From Lachnospiraceae bacterium UBA7196 (lineage in GTDB: Bacteria; Bacillota; Clostridia; Lachnospirales; Lachnospiraceae): a stretch of 46,590 bases of DNA. This document shows positions 33,625-41,328 of the stretch, piece by piece. How positions within the stretch are numbered: position 1 is the stretch's first letter; the number at the start of each line of letters is the position of its first letter. The translations under genes were made by a program, and so were the position numbers. The stretch lies in assembly GCA_002490835.1 (NCBI GenBank), contig DKUU01000017.1:17784-64373 (forward strand), given 5' to 3'. Below the pieces are notes generated by a model. The model searched no databases. It had not been told where the DNA came from and worked only from the letters and a program-made list of their open reading frames with translations.

Positions 33625-34546
33625 ATTGCCGCTCCTTCCATCCTTTTAAGATAAGCGTCGCTAAGACACCTAAGACTGCCGTTGTAATAAGGCCTGCTTC
33701 TATGCCATATGCAGCGCCATTGAGCAAACCGACATCCTTTACGCCAAAAAGAATGATGCCTTTTGAAGTACTTTCTACTCCACTTAATGACAAGCCCATG
33801 ATCACATATAAAATAAAATTCCATGCACTATGTAAGCCGCAAGCAATCCATAGACCAGACCGCAATAAAACCAACGCGGAAAAAACAATGGAAATGAGGT
33901 ACAAATTTACGATTCCAACGATGGCATATGCAAAATCCGCTTCCAGTAAGCTCATCAAATGTGGAAGGATAAATGCACTGGAGCTGATCATAACAGCCTT
34001 CGGTATGGATATTTTTTCTAACAATGAATGCAGCAAAAAGCCTCTACACATCATTTCTTCCGCCGCGCCTTGTATCCCAAACGCCAGGATCCATAAAAGA
34101 AGACTCTTAAAATCTACATTTGTGTTTAATCCCCAAAACTTGATCGAACCAAAAATGCAATTAACTCCTATTATTATAGCCAATAGAGCTGCCGCAAGCA
34201 ATACTCCCGCCAAATAATCTACAGCATTCCCCGAAAAGCCTATCGATTGCGTGGTTCTCTTCTCAACAAGTCTACAGTACGCTATTGTTACAAGCAAAAA
34301 CACAAGGAATCCATAATATGGCAACAACTCGCCGATCTGCCCTGCGGGCATTACACCATGCAAAGGATCATAACCCATACGATATAAAATTCCGATTATG
34401 ATCCCTTCGCCCAGTACTGCAGAAAAGCAGTATATCATGGTAAATGCCAATAGTTTCTTTAATGTGTATTGCGCCGCTGCTCTATTGGGGTCGTTGTTGA
34501 ATGGATTTAAGTGGGAAATAATGGATAAATAATACGATATCTTCAT
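33611..34546 (-). CDS. CPBP-family intramembrane metalloprotease
   Basis: A 311-residue membrane protein with about eight helices. The CPBP (Abi) motif 1 is AAEEMMCRGFLLHSL, the EExxxR signature. Motif 2 is HLMSLLEADFA, and motif 3 His is in ACGLHSAWNFILY. In eukaryotes this fold (Rce1) trims prenylated proteins; bacterial members often act in bacteriocin immunity or maturation. AAGGAGG lies eight bases before the ATG. It is followed by the overlapping XRE gene. Confidence 0.9.
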   Translation of the reverse strand: MKISYYLSIISHLNPFNNDPNRAAAQYTLKKLLAFTMIYCFSAVLGEGIIIGILYRMGYDPLHGVMPAGQIGELLPYYGFLVFLLVTIAYCRLVEKRTTQSIGFSGNAVDYLAGVLLAAALLAIIIGVNCIFGSIKFWGLNTNVDFKSLLLWILAFGIQGAAEEMMCRGFLLHSLLEKISIPKAVMISSSAFILPHLMSLLEADFAYAIVGIVNLYLISIVFSALVLLRSGLWIACGLHSAWNFILYVIMGLSLSGVESTSKGIILFGVKDVGLLNGAAYGIEAGLITTAVLGVLATLILKGWKERQYGIS

Positions 34547-34657
34547 CAGTGTTTCCTCCTTGGAATTAATGAAAATATCGTACTATTTTTGGGTTGGGAA
34601 TACTACCAAGTTGTTTTAACAATTTGACAACGGACGTTAACAAATTAGAACAGCACC

Positions 34658-36277
34658 TCAATAAGTCCGCCTACCACCAATACCTTCCAGCGCACTATGA
34701 CCTGTTAATCCCTCTACTATTTTCCAGCCTTCATAATTGTGCTCCAAATTTTCTTTGATCGGCAAAAACCCTAAATCCAAATAAACCTTGCAGGCCAACC
34801 ATGTGTTTGTTTGCGTCGGTATCTTCGCATGCAAATATCCGAGATTTTTCATAACATTCAAAACATAGGTAATGAGCGGTTTTGAAAGCCCTTTCCCTTG
34901 ATACTCCCGTTTAACCGCCACCCAATGAAGCCAGCCGGCGCCCGAAGTATCTCTGCCGTGAATGTCATAAAAGGCTGTGGCAGTCGCGACCTTTTCCCCC
35001 TTCTCATTTTCAACGAAAAACATGCGCTCAGGAAGGATAGCAAGGCTATTTGCGTAATAACGATTCCAAGCCTCCAATCCCTGTTCATAATTTGCAAACT
35101 CTTTTGCCGACATCTCAATATCGATCCACTGTTCCCTGTCTCCATCAGAATACGGCACAAATTGATATCCTGCGGGAAGACTGTAATTTGCTATGCCAGA
35201 CAGCTCCCGTTCCAGTAATAATTCATAAAAGCAGATTCTTTCATCATGATTATCATACTGCGCTGCCTCTATTTTTCGCAGGCGGCCATCCAACGCTTCC
35301 TTGATCTGCGGCATTGTGTTACGGATATACTTTATTCTGTCCAACGTATTGCGCACCTCGGCAATGCCCAACTGTCTTTCCGCTTCATCCATACAGCTTC
35401 CCAAAGCTCTTTGGATATTATATTCCAACCACTCAACCCAAGTATAGGCCACACCGACGACATCACTGTATCCCCGAAAACAGTTATCATACGCTTCCAA
35501 ATAGCCGTCAAAGAAAGCGATCATCTTATCAACATCCATCCTGCCGCTTACGATTCCTGACCACTGCAATGCCAGCTGCATGACATGGGATATAGGATTC
35601 CCATAGTCCAGACATTCCAGATCGATCATCCATGGGACTCCATGATCCCACATAATATTCTTTGGGTCCATATCTTCATTGGACAGGCACAATACAGCCG
35701 GCAATGACGCCCTGGCTTTGTTTAACTCATTTTCAGCGTAGACAAGAAGGTCTTCATTATCTTCCAATAAGGAAGCGACCGCAGAGTTTTCCTCCTTGGC
35801 CTTCAGCGCATAACCCCGCCAATCGATATGACTTGTTTCCGGAGGCTGACAGGCAACATTCTTTGGTTCGATCGCATGGACCCTGCCAAGAATATTTCCA
35901 GCTTGATAGCACATCTCATTTGAAATATGATCCCAATCGGTAATGCTTCCCTTCTGCCACCTAAATACATAGAAAAACTGACCGTCTACCTTTTGCCTCT
36001 TATTGCCGCCAAATGCCATCGCCGGCACAATGGGAATATCATTGTTCTCCAGTATTCCTTCCATTTTTTCTGCTCTTGCAAGATTCTCATGTACCCCCGG
36101 CCGCTTCATGATTTCCGCATTTAGATGCTTCACTGCATATACGCCGCTGTCCGTTGTTACCTTATACATCTTGTGCATTAAACCGCCGGATACCGGTTCC
36201 ACATCTGCTGTTATTTTGCCTAAACCGCAGATACTTACTAATTTCATCAATAGAGTATCTATTGTCTGTTCTCTCAT
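34658..36277 (-). CDS. Fused aminoglycoside-phosphotransferase-like kinase and GNAT acetyltransferase
   Basis: A 539-residue fusion. Residues about 20-300 are an APH-type kinase: the ATP-binding Lys in GVYAVKHL (about residue 50), the catalytic loop LSNEDMDPKNIMW with base Asp202 and Asn207, and the metal-binding MIDLECLDYGNP (Asp219). The His of the usual HGD motif is replaced by Asn200. Residues about 365-520 are a GNAT domain with VKREYQGKGLSKPL. AAC(6')-APH(2'') resistance enzymes have the reverse order. Substrate is unknown; a drug-modifying or metabolite kinase role is inference. It overlaps the upstream GNAT gene by 4 bp and shares its leader. Confidence 0.85.
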   Translation of the reverse strand: MREQTIDTLLMKLVSICGLGKITADVEPVSGGLMHKMYKVTTDSGVYAVKHLNAEIMKRPGVHENLARAEKMEGILENNDIPIVPAMAFGGNKRQKVDGQFFYVFRWQKGSITDWDHISNEMCYQAGNILGRVHAIEPKNVACQPPETSHIDWRGYALKAKEENSAVASLLEDNEDLLVYAENELNKARASLPAVLCLSNEDMDPKNIMWDHGVPWMIDLECLDYGNPISHVMQLALQWSGIVSGRMDVDKMIAFFDGYLEAYDNCFRGYSDVVGVAYTWVEWLEYNIQRALGSCMDEAERQLGIAEVRNTLDRIKYIRNTMPQIKEALDGRLRKIEAAQYDNHDERICFYELLLERELSGIANYSLPAGYQFVPYSDGDREQWIDIEMSAKEFANYEQGLEAWNRYYANSLAILPERMFFVENEKGEKVATATAFYDIHGRDTSGAGWLHWVAVKREYQGKGLSKPLITYVLNVMKNLGYLHAKIPTQTNTWLACKVYLDLGFLPIKENLEHNYEGWKIVEGLTGHSALEGIGGRRTY

Positions 36278-36786
36278 ATAGAAATCTCCTTGATATAAAT
36301 AGGCTTTTTATCATCCGGATCGATTTTTCCGCTGTCATGATATCCGTTTGCTTTCCAAAACGGCTCGCCGGTGACGGCATCCGGACAGACATACATATTT
36401 CTGGCACCGTCATCATAAAGCACTGTCTCGATGTGCCTGCTCAAGATCGTCCCTAAGCCTTTGCGTCGGAAATCCGGACGAATATAAAAACCCATGATGG
36501 TCCCAAAACCTTTTTCCAGCAAACCATATACCGTTCCAAGGTCAATCGCAAACATGGCAATACCAAAAGGCTCTCCACCAGTCATGGCAATCTCAAAGTG
36601 CATATCCTTACGCGACCCTTGAATCGAGATTCTCTTTTTTAACCCGTCAATAATCTGTTCTTCGTCTTCGCATCTTCCGTCATGTTCATGCACTTCGCAA
36701 ATGAACGGCACCCATAACTTCGCTGCAATTTCAAAGTGTTCTTCATGATCCTTTTCAATTTGAATAAAACGAATTTGATTTTCCAT
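36274..36786 (-). CDS. GNAT-family N-acetyltransferase, attenuator-controlled
   Basis: A 170-residue acetyltransferase. The acetyl-CoA motif is FYIRPDFRRKGLGTILSRH, with GEPFGIAMFAIDL before it and NMYVCPDAVTGEPFWKANGY after. It is the first gene of a two-gene operon, overlapping the APH/GNAT fusion by ATGA. Its GGAGG ribosome binding site (36794-36798) lies in a hairpin that competes with another hairpin over a 12-codon leader ORF. Translation is therefore likely to depend on ribosome movement in that leader. Substrate unknown. Confidence 0.88.
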   Translation of the reverse strand: MENQIRFIQIEKDHEEHFEIAAKLWVPFICEVHEHDGRCEDEEQIIDGLKKRISIQGSRKDMHFEIAMTGGEPFGIAMFAIDLGTVYGLLEKGFGTIMGFYIRPDFRRKGLGTILSRHIETVLYDDGARNMYVCPDAVTGEPFWKANGYHDSGKIDPDDKKPIYIKEISI

Positions 36787-36793
36787 TTTATTT

Positions 36794-36837
36794 CCTCCAA
36801 AGTTTATTTTGGAGGGTTAGGAAACGTGAACCCTCCA
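36794..36837 (-). promoter_or_regulatory. Mutually exclusive hairpins masking the acetyltransferase ribosome binding site (attenuator)
   Basis: In mRNA order, segment A (36829-36837) can pair with B (36810-36818) over 9 bp. Alternatively B's inner part (36808-36815) can pair with C (36794-36801) over 8 bp. C contains the GGAGG of the gene at 36786. A and C cannot both pair with B. Segment A is exactly codons 7-9 of the leader ORF, and B follows its stop codon. This is the geometry of known erm/cat-type translational attenuators; the direction of control is not certain. Confidence 0.6.
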
Positions 36838-36855
36838 TACACGATTCTTTTTCAT
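36817..36855 (-). CDS. Leader peptide of 12 residues
   Basis: The ORF reads MKKNRVWRVHVS and stops with TAA. It has a strong AAAGGAGG site (36863-36870) seven bases before its ATG, better than that of many genes here. It ends 30 nt before the acetyltransferase start and overlaps the attenuator stem. Lys3-Asn4-Arg5 resembles the +x+ pattern known for macrolide-dependent stalling, which is only suggestive. No peptide function is expected beyond ribosome positioning. Confidence 0.6.
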   Translation of the reverse strand: MKKNRVWRVHVS

Positions 36856-36891
36856 ATAAACGCCTCCTTTCACTAAGTTTCTGCCATCTTA

Positions 36892-37785
36892 CTACTGTTC
36901 AAAATAATCGTTATCAATACGCTTAATACTGATATCCCGCTCAATAGAAACACCCAGATCATACTGTATCATAAGCTCTGTCAGCTTTTTCCCATCAATC
37001 AGAACAATATCTGAATGCGGATAACTTTTTGCAAACTCTATCGCCCCTTGTGAAAAATGGGAGGTCGTAATAAATGCACCTCTTGTAACTGCGCCCAATG
37101 CGCCTGCAAAACTCTGTATTTCCGGTCTTCCAACTGAATGGTCGGGCTTATATCTTTTTGCCTGAATCAGTATGGGATTAAAGCCCAACGGATCGGTTTT
37201 GATGATGCCGTCTATCCCTCCGTCGTTAGAGGCAGGCGTCACAGAACCTTTCCCATATCCCATTTTCTCCAACAGATCTGTCACAATCCTTTCAAAAAAA
37301 GTGTCACCCGCCCTGCCTTCCACAGACATGATCGCCGCCATAATCTCATGAGAAAGCTGATTATGCATTTCTTTCACAATAACATCTAACTGTTCCATTG
37401 GACTGATATTGCTAATCGAGTCTTCCTGTTCCGCAATCTGTCCTCCCTCATTTTGGTTTTGACGATTGATCTCTGCCTGAAGCCTTCTTGCAAATTCAGC
37501 AGCGTTTAAATTTTCTCCCAAAATCCGTTTTCCGGATTCGGTAATCACATAAGTTCCCCGGCTTATCCTTTCCACATAGCCGGCTGCTGCAAGCCACGAG
37601 ACTGCCCAGCCTGTCCGACTCTCATAGATTGGCACGCCACTGCCTGTTCTTTGGTTCTGTTCCTCTACTGAAAGATTCAGCCTTTCACAGACCGCATTCT
37701 TCGCCTGTCCTCTGGTAAACTGCGAATGATTTGACATTGTCGTCAAGACATATTGAAACATTTCTGTTTGTGAGGGTATCCCCAT
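36892..37785 (-). CDS. Mrr-type (type IV) restriction endonuclease
   Basis: A 297-residue protein with an N-terminal Mrr_N winged-helix domain (SQTEMFQYVLTTMSNHSQFTRGQAK... WAVSWLAAAGYVERISRGTYVIT). A C-terminal Mrr catalytic domain follows, with the PD-(D/E)xK signature spread over DGGIDGIIKTD and PILIQAKRY (Asp ... Gln-x-Lys). E. coli Mrr cuts DNA carrying foreign methylation. It lies 2-3 kb from the AT-rich methylase/HNH operon, so the region holds more than one nucleic-acid defence gene. Its promoter is at 37853-37881. The gene does not overlap the acetyltransferase leader. Confidence 0.9.
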   Translation of the reverse strand: MGIPSQTEMFQYVLTTMSNHSQFTRGQAKNAVCERLNLSVEEQNQRTGSGVPIYESRTGWAVSWLAAAGYVERISRGTYVITESGKRILGENLNAAEFARRLQAEINRQNQNEGGQIAEQEDSISNISPMEQLDVIVKEMHNQLSHEIMAAIMSVEGRAGDTFFERIVTDLLEKMGYGKGSVTPASNDGGIDGIIKTDPLGFNPILIQAKRYKPDHSVGRPEIQSFAGALGAVTRGAFITTSHFSQGAIEFAKSYPHSDIVLIDGKKLTELMIQYDLGVSIERDISIKRIDNDYFEQ

Positions 37786-37852
37786 CTTGTTGGTCTCCTG
37801 TTCTCTTGATTGTAAAACGGATTGGTTTGCAACTATGGTTTTCTGTTATAGT

Positions 37853-37881
37853 ATTATACAATATTATAAACTGGGGAGCAA
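37853..37881 (-). promoter_or_regulatory. Promoter of the Mrr gene
   Basis: On the minus strand TTGCTC (37876-37881), 17 nt, TATAAT (37853-37858). Transcription would start near 37846, about 60 nt before the gene. Confidence 0.6.
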
Positions 37882-37974
37882 CGATTTTACAGGGCTTCCC
37901 TATGAATCAAATTGCCAATTGTATATATCAAAATGGTAATACAAAAAACCTTGATCACTTCTAAGTTTGCTATA

Positions 37975-38484
37975 TCAATACGAAAAATGATCGGGGATAC
38001 GAATATACGCCCGAATATGACTGTCCTTTTTACGTTCTAAAATCCGAGAGACATTTTCAACATTTCCCTCCGCGGTAATCATATAATCATCATAATTTTC
38101 AAGTACAATTCCAATATGGTCGTGATCCGTGTCATCAAATACCCTGTCAAAAAGAACAATATCCCCGGCCGCAGGCTGAAAGGCATCGTCATTCCCGCTA
38201 TGATACGCAATACGCTCATCTGCCTGCGCCCATTCTTCCCAAGCCACACAACCTGCAAGAGAACAAGAGGATTCTTCCGGACGAACAGGGATTTTGAATC
38301 CTGCCAATATGACGCAATGATATACAAATGCCGCACACCAAAGCCCGTCAGCCTCATTCACAGACCACTTGGGAAATCGCGCAACGATCTCCTGTATATT
38401 TGGCGCGCAATGATCCAATTTCCCGTTGTATGGTTTTCCAGCTTCTTCTCTCGCTATCGCTGCCAACTTGTTCCTGTCGCACAT
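37975..38484 (-). CDS. CHAP-domain protein (predicted cysteine peptidase/amidase)
   Basis: About 169 residues matching the CHAP/NlpC-P60-like fold. The catalytic Cys is in GLWCAAFVYHC and the catalytic His in DHDHIGIVLEN, followed by MITAEGNVENVSRI. AREEAGKPYNGKLD opens the domain. CHAP enzymes cut peptidoglycan cross-bridges or glutathionylspermidine-like amides. No signal peptide is visible, so it is cytoplasmic or exported by an unusual route. A start at 38508 is possible; ATG 38484 is preferred because the fold begins there. The preceding hypothetical gene overlaps its 5' end in another frame. Confidence 0.8.
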   Translation of the reverse strand: MCDRNKLAAIAREEAGKPYNGKLDHCAPNIQEIVARFPKWSVNEADGLWCAAFVYHCVILAGFKIPVRPEESSCSLAGCVAWEEWAQADERIAYHSGNDDAFQPAAGDIVLFDRVFDDTDHDHIGIVLENYDDYMITAEGNVENVSRILERKKDSHIRAYIRIPDHFSY

Positions 38485-38932
38485 AATTTCTTTCCCAAGA
38501 TATCTCATCTTTTATAACAGCAACTTCCCTCACTTCTACAATGGATTTTCTTTTTACTGCCTGACTGTGGTAACCCGGCACCAAAGAGTTATCAGCAGAT
38601 TTTCTATAGATATTTTTATGATAAAGAAAGATACCCTTTTTCCGTCCGCTTACAATAATTTTCCATTGACTGTAAGGTGTACAAACAGAAATACTATTAT
38701 CGTAATAGTCAAAAATAAGCCCATTTTCAGAAGCATAACCTTTGATTTTAGAAAATTCCGCTCGGTAGTATTTACCCATTGGCGCACAATATTTGCATAA
38801 GTGATAATTCTTATCTCTTGCTTCTTCCCGTGTGTGAAAACTTTCTATCCATTCGGCATTCATTCGTTTATAATATGGGCAATGTGCTATATGTATGACT
38901 TTTTGCCTGCTCCTCTTGCTATAGAAGTACAT
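38354..38932 (-). CDS. Cys-rich hypothetical protein with a run-on C-terminus
   Basis: I do not recognise a named function. The N-terminus has HCPYYKRMNAEWIESF and HLCKYCAPMGKYYRAEF, a possible zinc-binding His/Cys cluster, and the middle is beta-rich (WKIIVSGRKKGIFLYHKN). From about residue 140 the frame runs over the start of the CHAP gene, overlapping it by 131 bp in another frame. The tail there (QEQVGSDSERRSWKTIQ...) looks like accidental coding. The natural stop may therefore have been lost by deletion or frameshift. AGGAGGT lies seven bases before the ATG. Confidence 0.6.
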   Translation of the reverse strand: MYFYSKRSRQKVIHIAHCPYYKRMNAEWIESFHTREEARDKNYHLCKYCAPMGKYYRAEFSKIKGYASENGLIFDYYDNSISVCTPYSQWKIIVSGRKKGIFLYHKNIYRKSADNSLVPGYHSQAVKRKSIVEVREVAVIKDEISWERNYVRQEQVGSDSERRSWKTIQREIGSLRAKYTGDRCAISQVVCE

Positions 38933-39042
38933 CAGGACACCTCCTATCCTTTATGTGACTTGATACTCTTAGTCACATTATGCACTTCTATATGTCCCAA
39001 AAATGGGACTTAATGCTGTCAGTTTCTCATTTCCAATATTGA

Positions 39043-39084
39043 TTACTCAATGATCGCAGCCACACGGCCAGAACCAACAGTCCT
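39043..39084 (-). pseudogene. Remnant of a tuf (EF-Tu) 3' end
   Basis: Reading the minus strand, the 42 bp encode RTVGSGRVAAIIE and a stop, against RTVGSGRVATIIE at the end of the intact tuf. About 33 of 39 nucleotides match, and most of the differences are at third codon positions. It is therefore a coding-derived, diverged copy and not a recent duplication. It lies at the far edge of the AT-rich block from tuf and is a candidate attachment-site remnant. Confidence 0.75.
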
Positions 39085-39132
39085 ATAATTCACTCATCAA
39101 TCCTCCGAACTACACTACTTTCATATTTCAAT

Positions 39133-39615
39133 TTAATATGTATTTACTAATTCATATAGCAGTTGCGTATAAAAATTTCCTCTATTGATACGTCTGGTTG
39201 TTCCTGTATTTTTAAAGCCATTATTTTCATAGAATTTTCTTGCCCTTCTATTATTCTCTAATACCCATAACTGTATTTTGAGGTTATCAAACGCTTTCCT
39301 CAAATATAACACAACCTGTTTCCCATATCCTTTATTTCTATATTCATCAAGTATGTAAAAACTCGATATTTCACAGCTTTCAACTCCACATAAATTAACT
39401 TTCACTATACCTACAGCCGTTTCACCCGAATATAACAAAAAATAATGAATATCCTTACTATTACACGATTCTAAAAATTCCTGTGTCCTTTTGCACTGCG
39501 TATCTGCGCATAAATATTCTTTAGGAAACACGTCTGCATATGCCTGTCTCCATGCCCTAGAATGTATTTGACCAATAATGTCTGCATGTCTAATGTCAGC
39601 TTTTACTATTTTCAT
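39133..39615 (-). CDS. GNAT-family N-acetyltransferase
   Basis: A 160-residue single-domain acetyltransferase. The acetyl-CoA motif is FYILDEYRNKGYGKQVVLYL, then LQLWVLENNRRARKFYENNGFKNTG-like sequence (visible as IQLWVLENNRRARKFYENN), the usual late helix. The start of the protein, MKIVKADIRHADIIGQIHSRAWRQAYADVF, shown here as ADIRHADIIGQIHSRAW, matches common GNAT openings. Codons are AT-rich, like the block up to 45.6 kb. It lies just inside the tuf remnant. Substrate unknown. Confidence 0.87.
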   Translation of the reverse strand: MKIVKADIRHADIIGQIHSRAWRQAYADVFPKEYLCADTQCKRTQEFLESCNSKDIHYFLLYSGETAVGIVKVNLCGVESCEISSFYILDEYRNKGYGKQVVLYLRKAFDNLKIQLWVLENNRRARKFYENNGFKNTGTTRRINRGNFYTQLLYELVNTY

Positions 39616-39900
39616 AAACTACACCTAATCTCTCTTAAATTGATACCACTTCATTTTAATCTACCACAAAATAAAGGGCATAGCAATTGCCAGACTCCAT
39701 TAATGTTGTTTGCATTTATCTACTCCGACAGGCATATTCAGTCTATCAGTTTTTTTACTTCCAATCAATCCTCGCTTTTCTATATGTAATATTTTTTAAG
39801 CATTAAGAAACCGCAACCCTTTGATTTCTCGGGTAATCAAACTTTTTTAGGGTATAGTTTAAGGGTGCTTATTGAGGGGCTATGGTTTTCAACAATAAAA
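39616..39900. other. Gene-free AT-rich stretch
   Basis: I see no supported gene. A hairpin TTTGATT/AATCAAA (about 39821-39841) followed by a T run, and a TATAGT hexamer at 39853-39858, are the only notable pieces. Confidence 0.4.
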
Positions 39901-39939
39901 ACAGAATCAATCAGTTCTTTTTATGCTGGTTGATCCTGT
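39901..39939 (-). terminator. Bidirectional terminator after the HNH gene
   Basis: A 14-bp stem (39901-39914 with 39926-39939) with one mismatch and one wobble is flanked by T runs on both strands. On the minus strand it ends the methylase/kinase/regulator/HNH operon, about 95 bp beyond the HNH stop. The rest up to 40034 is featureless AT-rich DNA. Confidence 0.7.
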
Positions 39940-40034
39940 TTTTTTTATCCTTCTTCAAATACTAACCTCTTAATGACTAACTTTATTAACAAACATAAAT
40001 TATATCATTTTTACTAAATATCATAACACACAAA

Positions 40035-40676
40035 CTATTGTCCATATTCTATTTCTACAAACTGCTTTCCATTATATACAGCCCTAAACAATTTTGACTT
40101 CTTTAAATGTTCAAGAGCAACTTTCCCTGCCGCGACTTCTAATATTTCTTTTCTCTCTTGATTTGTTTCCTCTTTTGCTGCTTGTTCTAAATTCAATGCC
40201 AATTTTTCTAAACGTTCAATCAACCAAGCTAAATTATGTATGGGACGATATAATTTCAATATTTTTATCATTTCACGACCCTTAGCATCTTCTGATTCAA
40301 TTCCTCCAATTTCATTTCTAAAAAAAATATCATTAAAATCCACTTCAACTGGATTATAAAATAACTCATTCTCTATTTTACAGGAATTTTCAAAATCGCC
40401 CTTATATTTATCACCTTTTGATAAATTACATTTAGGGCAAGCCCACATTAAATTTTCATATTCCGTCAATAGTGAATCTTTCTTACCTTCAAATGCTTTT
40501 ACCGGAATGAAATGTTCAACATGATAAGATATTGTTAATAAATCACTCGGCATATTACAATAACAGCATCTCTCATGGAAATCTTCTTCCAAATATGGTC
40601 TATATTTAGAATATTTATCGAAATGTTCTTTACAAGTTCTTTTAATCTTATGTCCTTTAAATTTTTCGTATTTCAT
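40035..40676 (-). CDS. HNH endonuclease (putative defence effector)
   Basis: A 213-residue nuclease. The zinc-supported HNH core is ERCCYCNMPSD (Cys37 and Cys40), then HVEHFIPVKAF (His52, Glu54, His55), then YENLMWACPKCNLSKGDKY (Asn75, Cys80, Cys83, Asn84), so both CxxC pairs and the His/Asn residues are intact. The rest (about 100-213) is helical. It starts 1 bp after the stop of the receiver gene, with AGGAAG across the stop codon, so it is translationally coupled. It is the last gene of the operon. A role as the DNA-cleaving effector is inferred from context. Confidence 0.9.
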   Translation of the reverse strand: MKYEKFKGHKIKRTCKEHFDKYSKYRPYLEEDFHERCCYCNMPSDLLTISYHVEHFIPVKAFEGKKDSLLTEYENLMWACPKCNLSKGDKYKGDFENSCKIENELFYNPVEVDFNDIFFRNEIGGIESEDAKGREMIKILKLYRPIHNLAWLIERLEKLALNLEQAAKEETNQERKEILEVAAGKVALEHLKKSKLFRAVYNGKQFVEIEYGQ

Positions 40677-40677
40677 C

Positions 40678-41328
40678 CTACTTCCTCAGCATTTTCTCAT
40701 ATTTATCAAGCAATGTAAATGCTTCCTTCAAATCATCCAATTCTAACTTTGTGTCAATAGTTGTTTGATATATTTGCTTATATTTTGCAAGCTCTTTTTC
40801 TAAATTGATAACTGCCTCAAGAATCTCGACATTTTCTCCATCATTCTCCAATTTCTGTAATTCAATAGCTAACTGCGCTTCTAATTCTTTACGCTTCATA
40901 TCATAACGATTAATATTCAAAAATATATTTCTTACTAATTCCTTTGTTTCTTCAGCTTGTGGATTAAGAAATACTTTTTTAGCATATACCTTGTCTGCAT
41001 CCGTGTGATTAGACTCTTTACTTTCATCTGGTGCATTTGTCATAATTACTACCGGAAACTCTGGAAACTCTGCATGCGTAAATTCTATTATTTCCCAACC
41101 TTTAATAATATCTTCTGTTGTATCTAGACGAAAGTCAACAATCAGCGCTTGAATCTCTTCTTCTGAGACATCTTCTCTAATCTCGTTAAAAAGTAACTCT
41201 TTCGCTTTATGCTCTAAGATATATTCTTTAAACTCAACGTCCATCCCTGCATTTACGTTATCTAAAATAGATACTTGTATATCATCTCTTTCACTTTTGA
41301 CATCATCAATTATCCCTATTCGATACAT
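40678..41328 (-). CDS. Receiver-domain protein with coiled-coil tail
   Basis: A 216-residue protein. The receiver (about 1-130) has acidic Asp8/Asp9, a probable phosphoacceptor Asp65 in ALIVDFRLD, the switch Thr97 in VVIMTNAP and Lys117/118 in VYAKKVF. There is no DNA-binding domain. Residues about 140-216 form a coiled coil (MKRKELEAQLAIELQKLEN). It overlaps the kinase gene by 23 bp and abuts the HNH gene. It is probably the phosphorylation partner of the fused ATPase/kinase, and passes the signal to HNH by contact and not by transcription (inference). Confidence 0.88.
   Translation of the reverse strand: MYRIGIIDDVKSERDDIQVSILDNVNAGMDVEFKEYILEHKAKELLFNEIREDVSEEEIQALIVDFRLDTTEDIIKGWEIIEFTHAEFPEFPVVIMTNAPDESKESNHTDADKVYAKKVFLNPQAEETKELVRNIFLNINRYDMKRKELEAQLAIELQKLENDGENVEILEAVINLEKELAKYKQIYQTTIDTKLELDDLKEAFTLLDKYEKMLRK

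Noticed and set aside
39840..39945. Possible small RNA on the plus strand with a TATAGT hexamer and a terminator
   Set aside because: There is no -35, and the terminator is bidirectional and well explained as the end of the minus-strand HNH operon.
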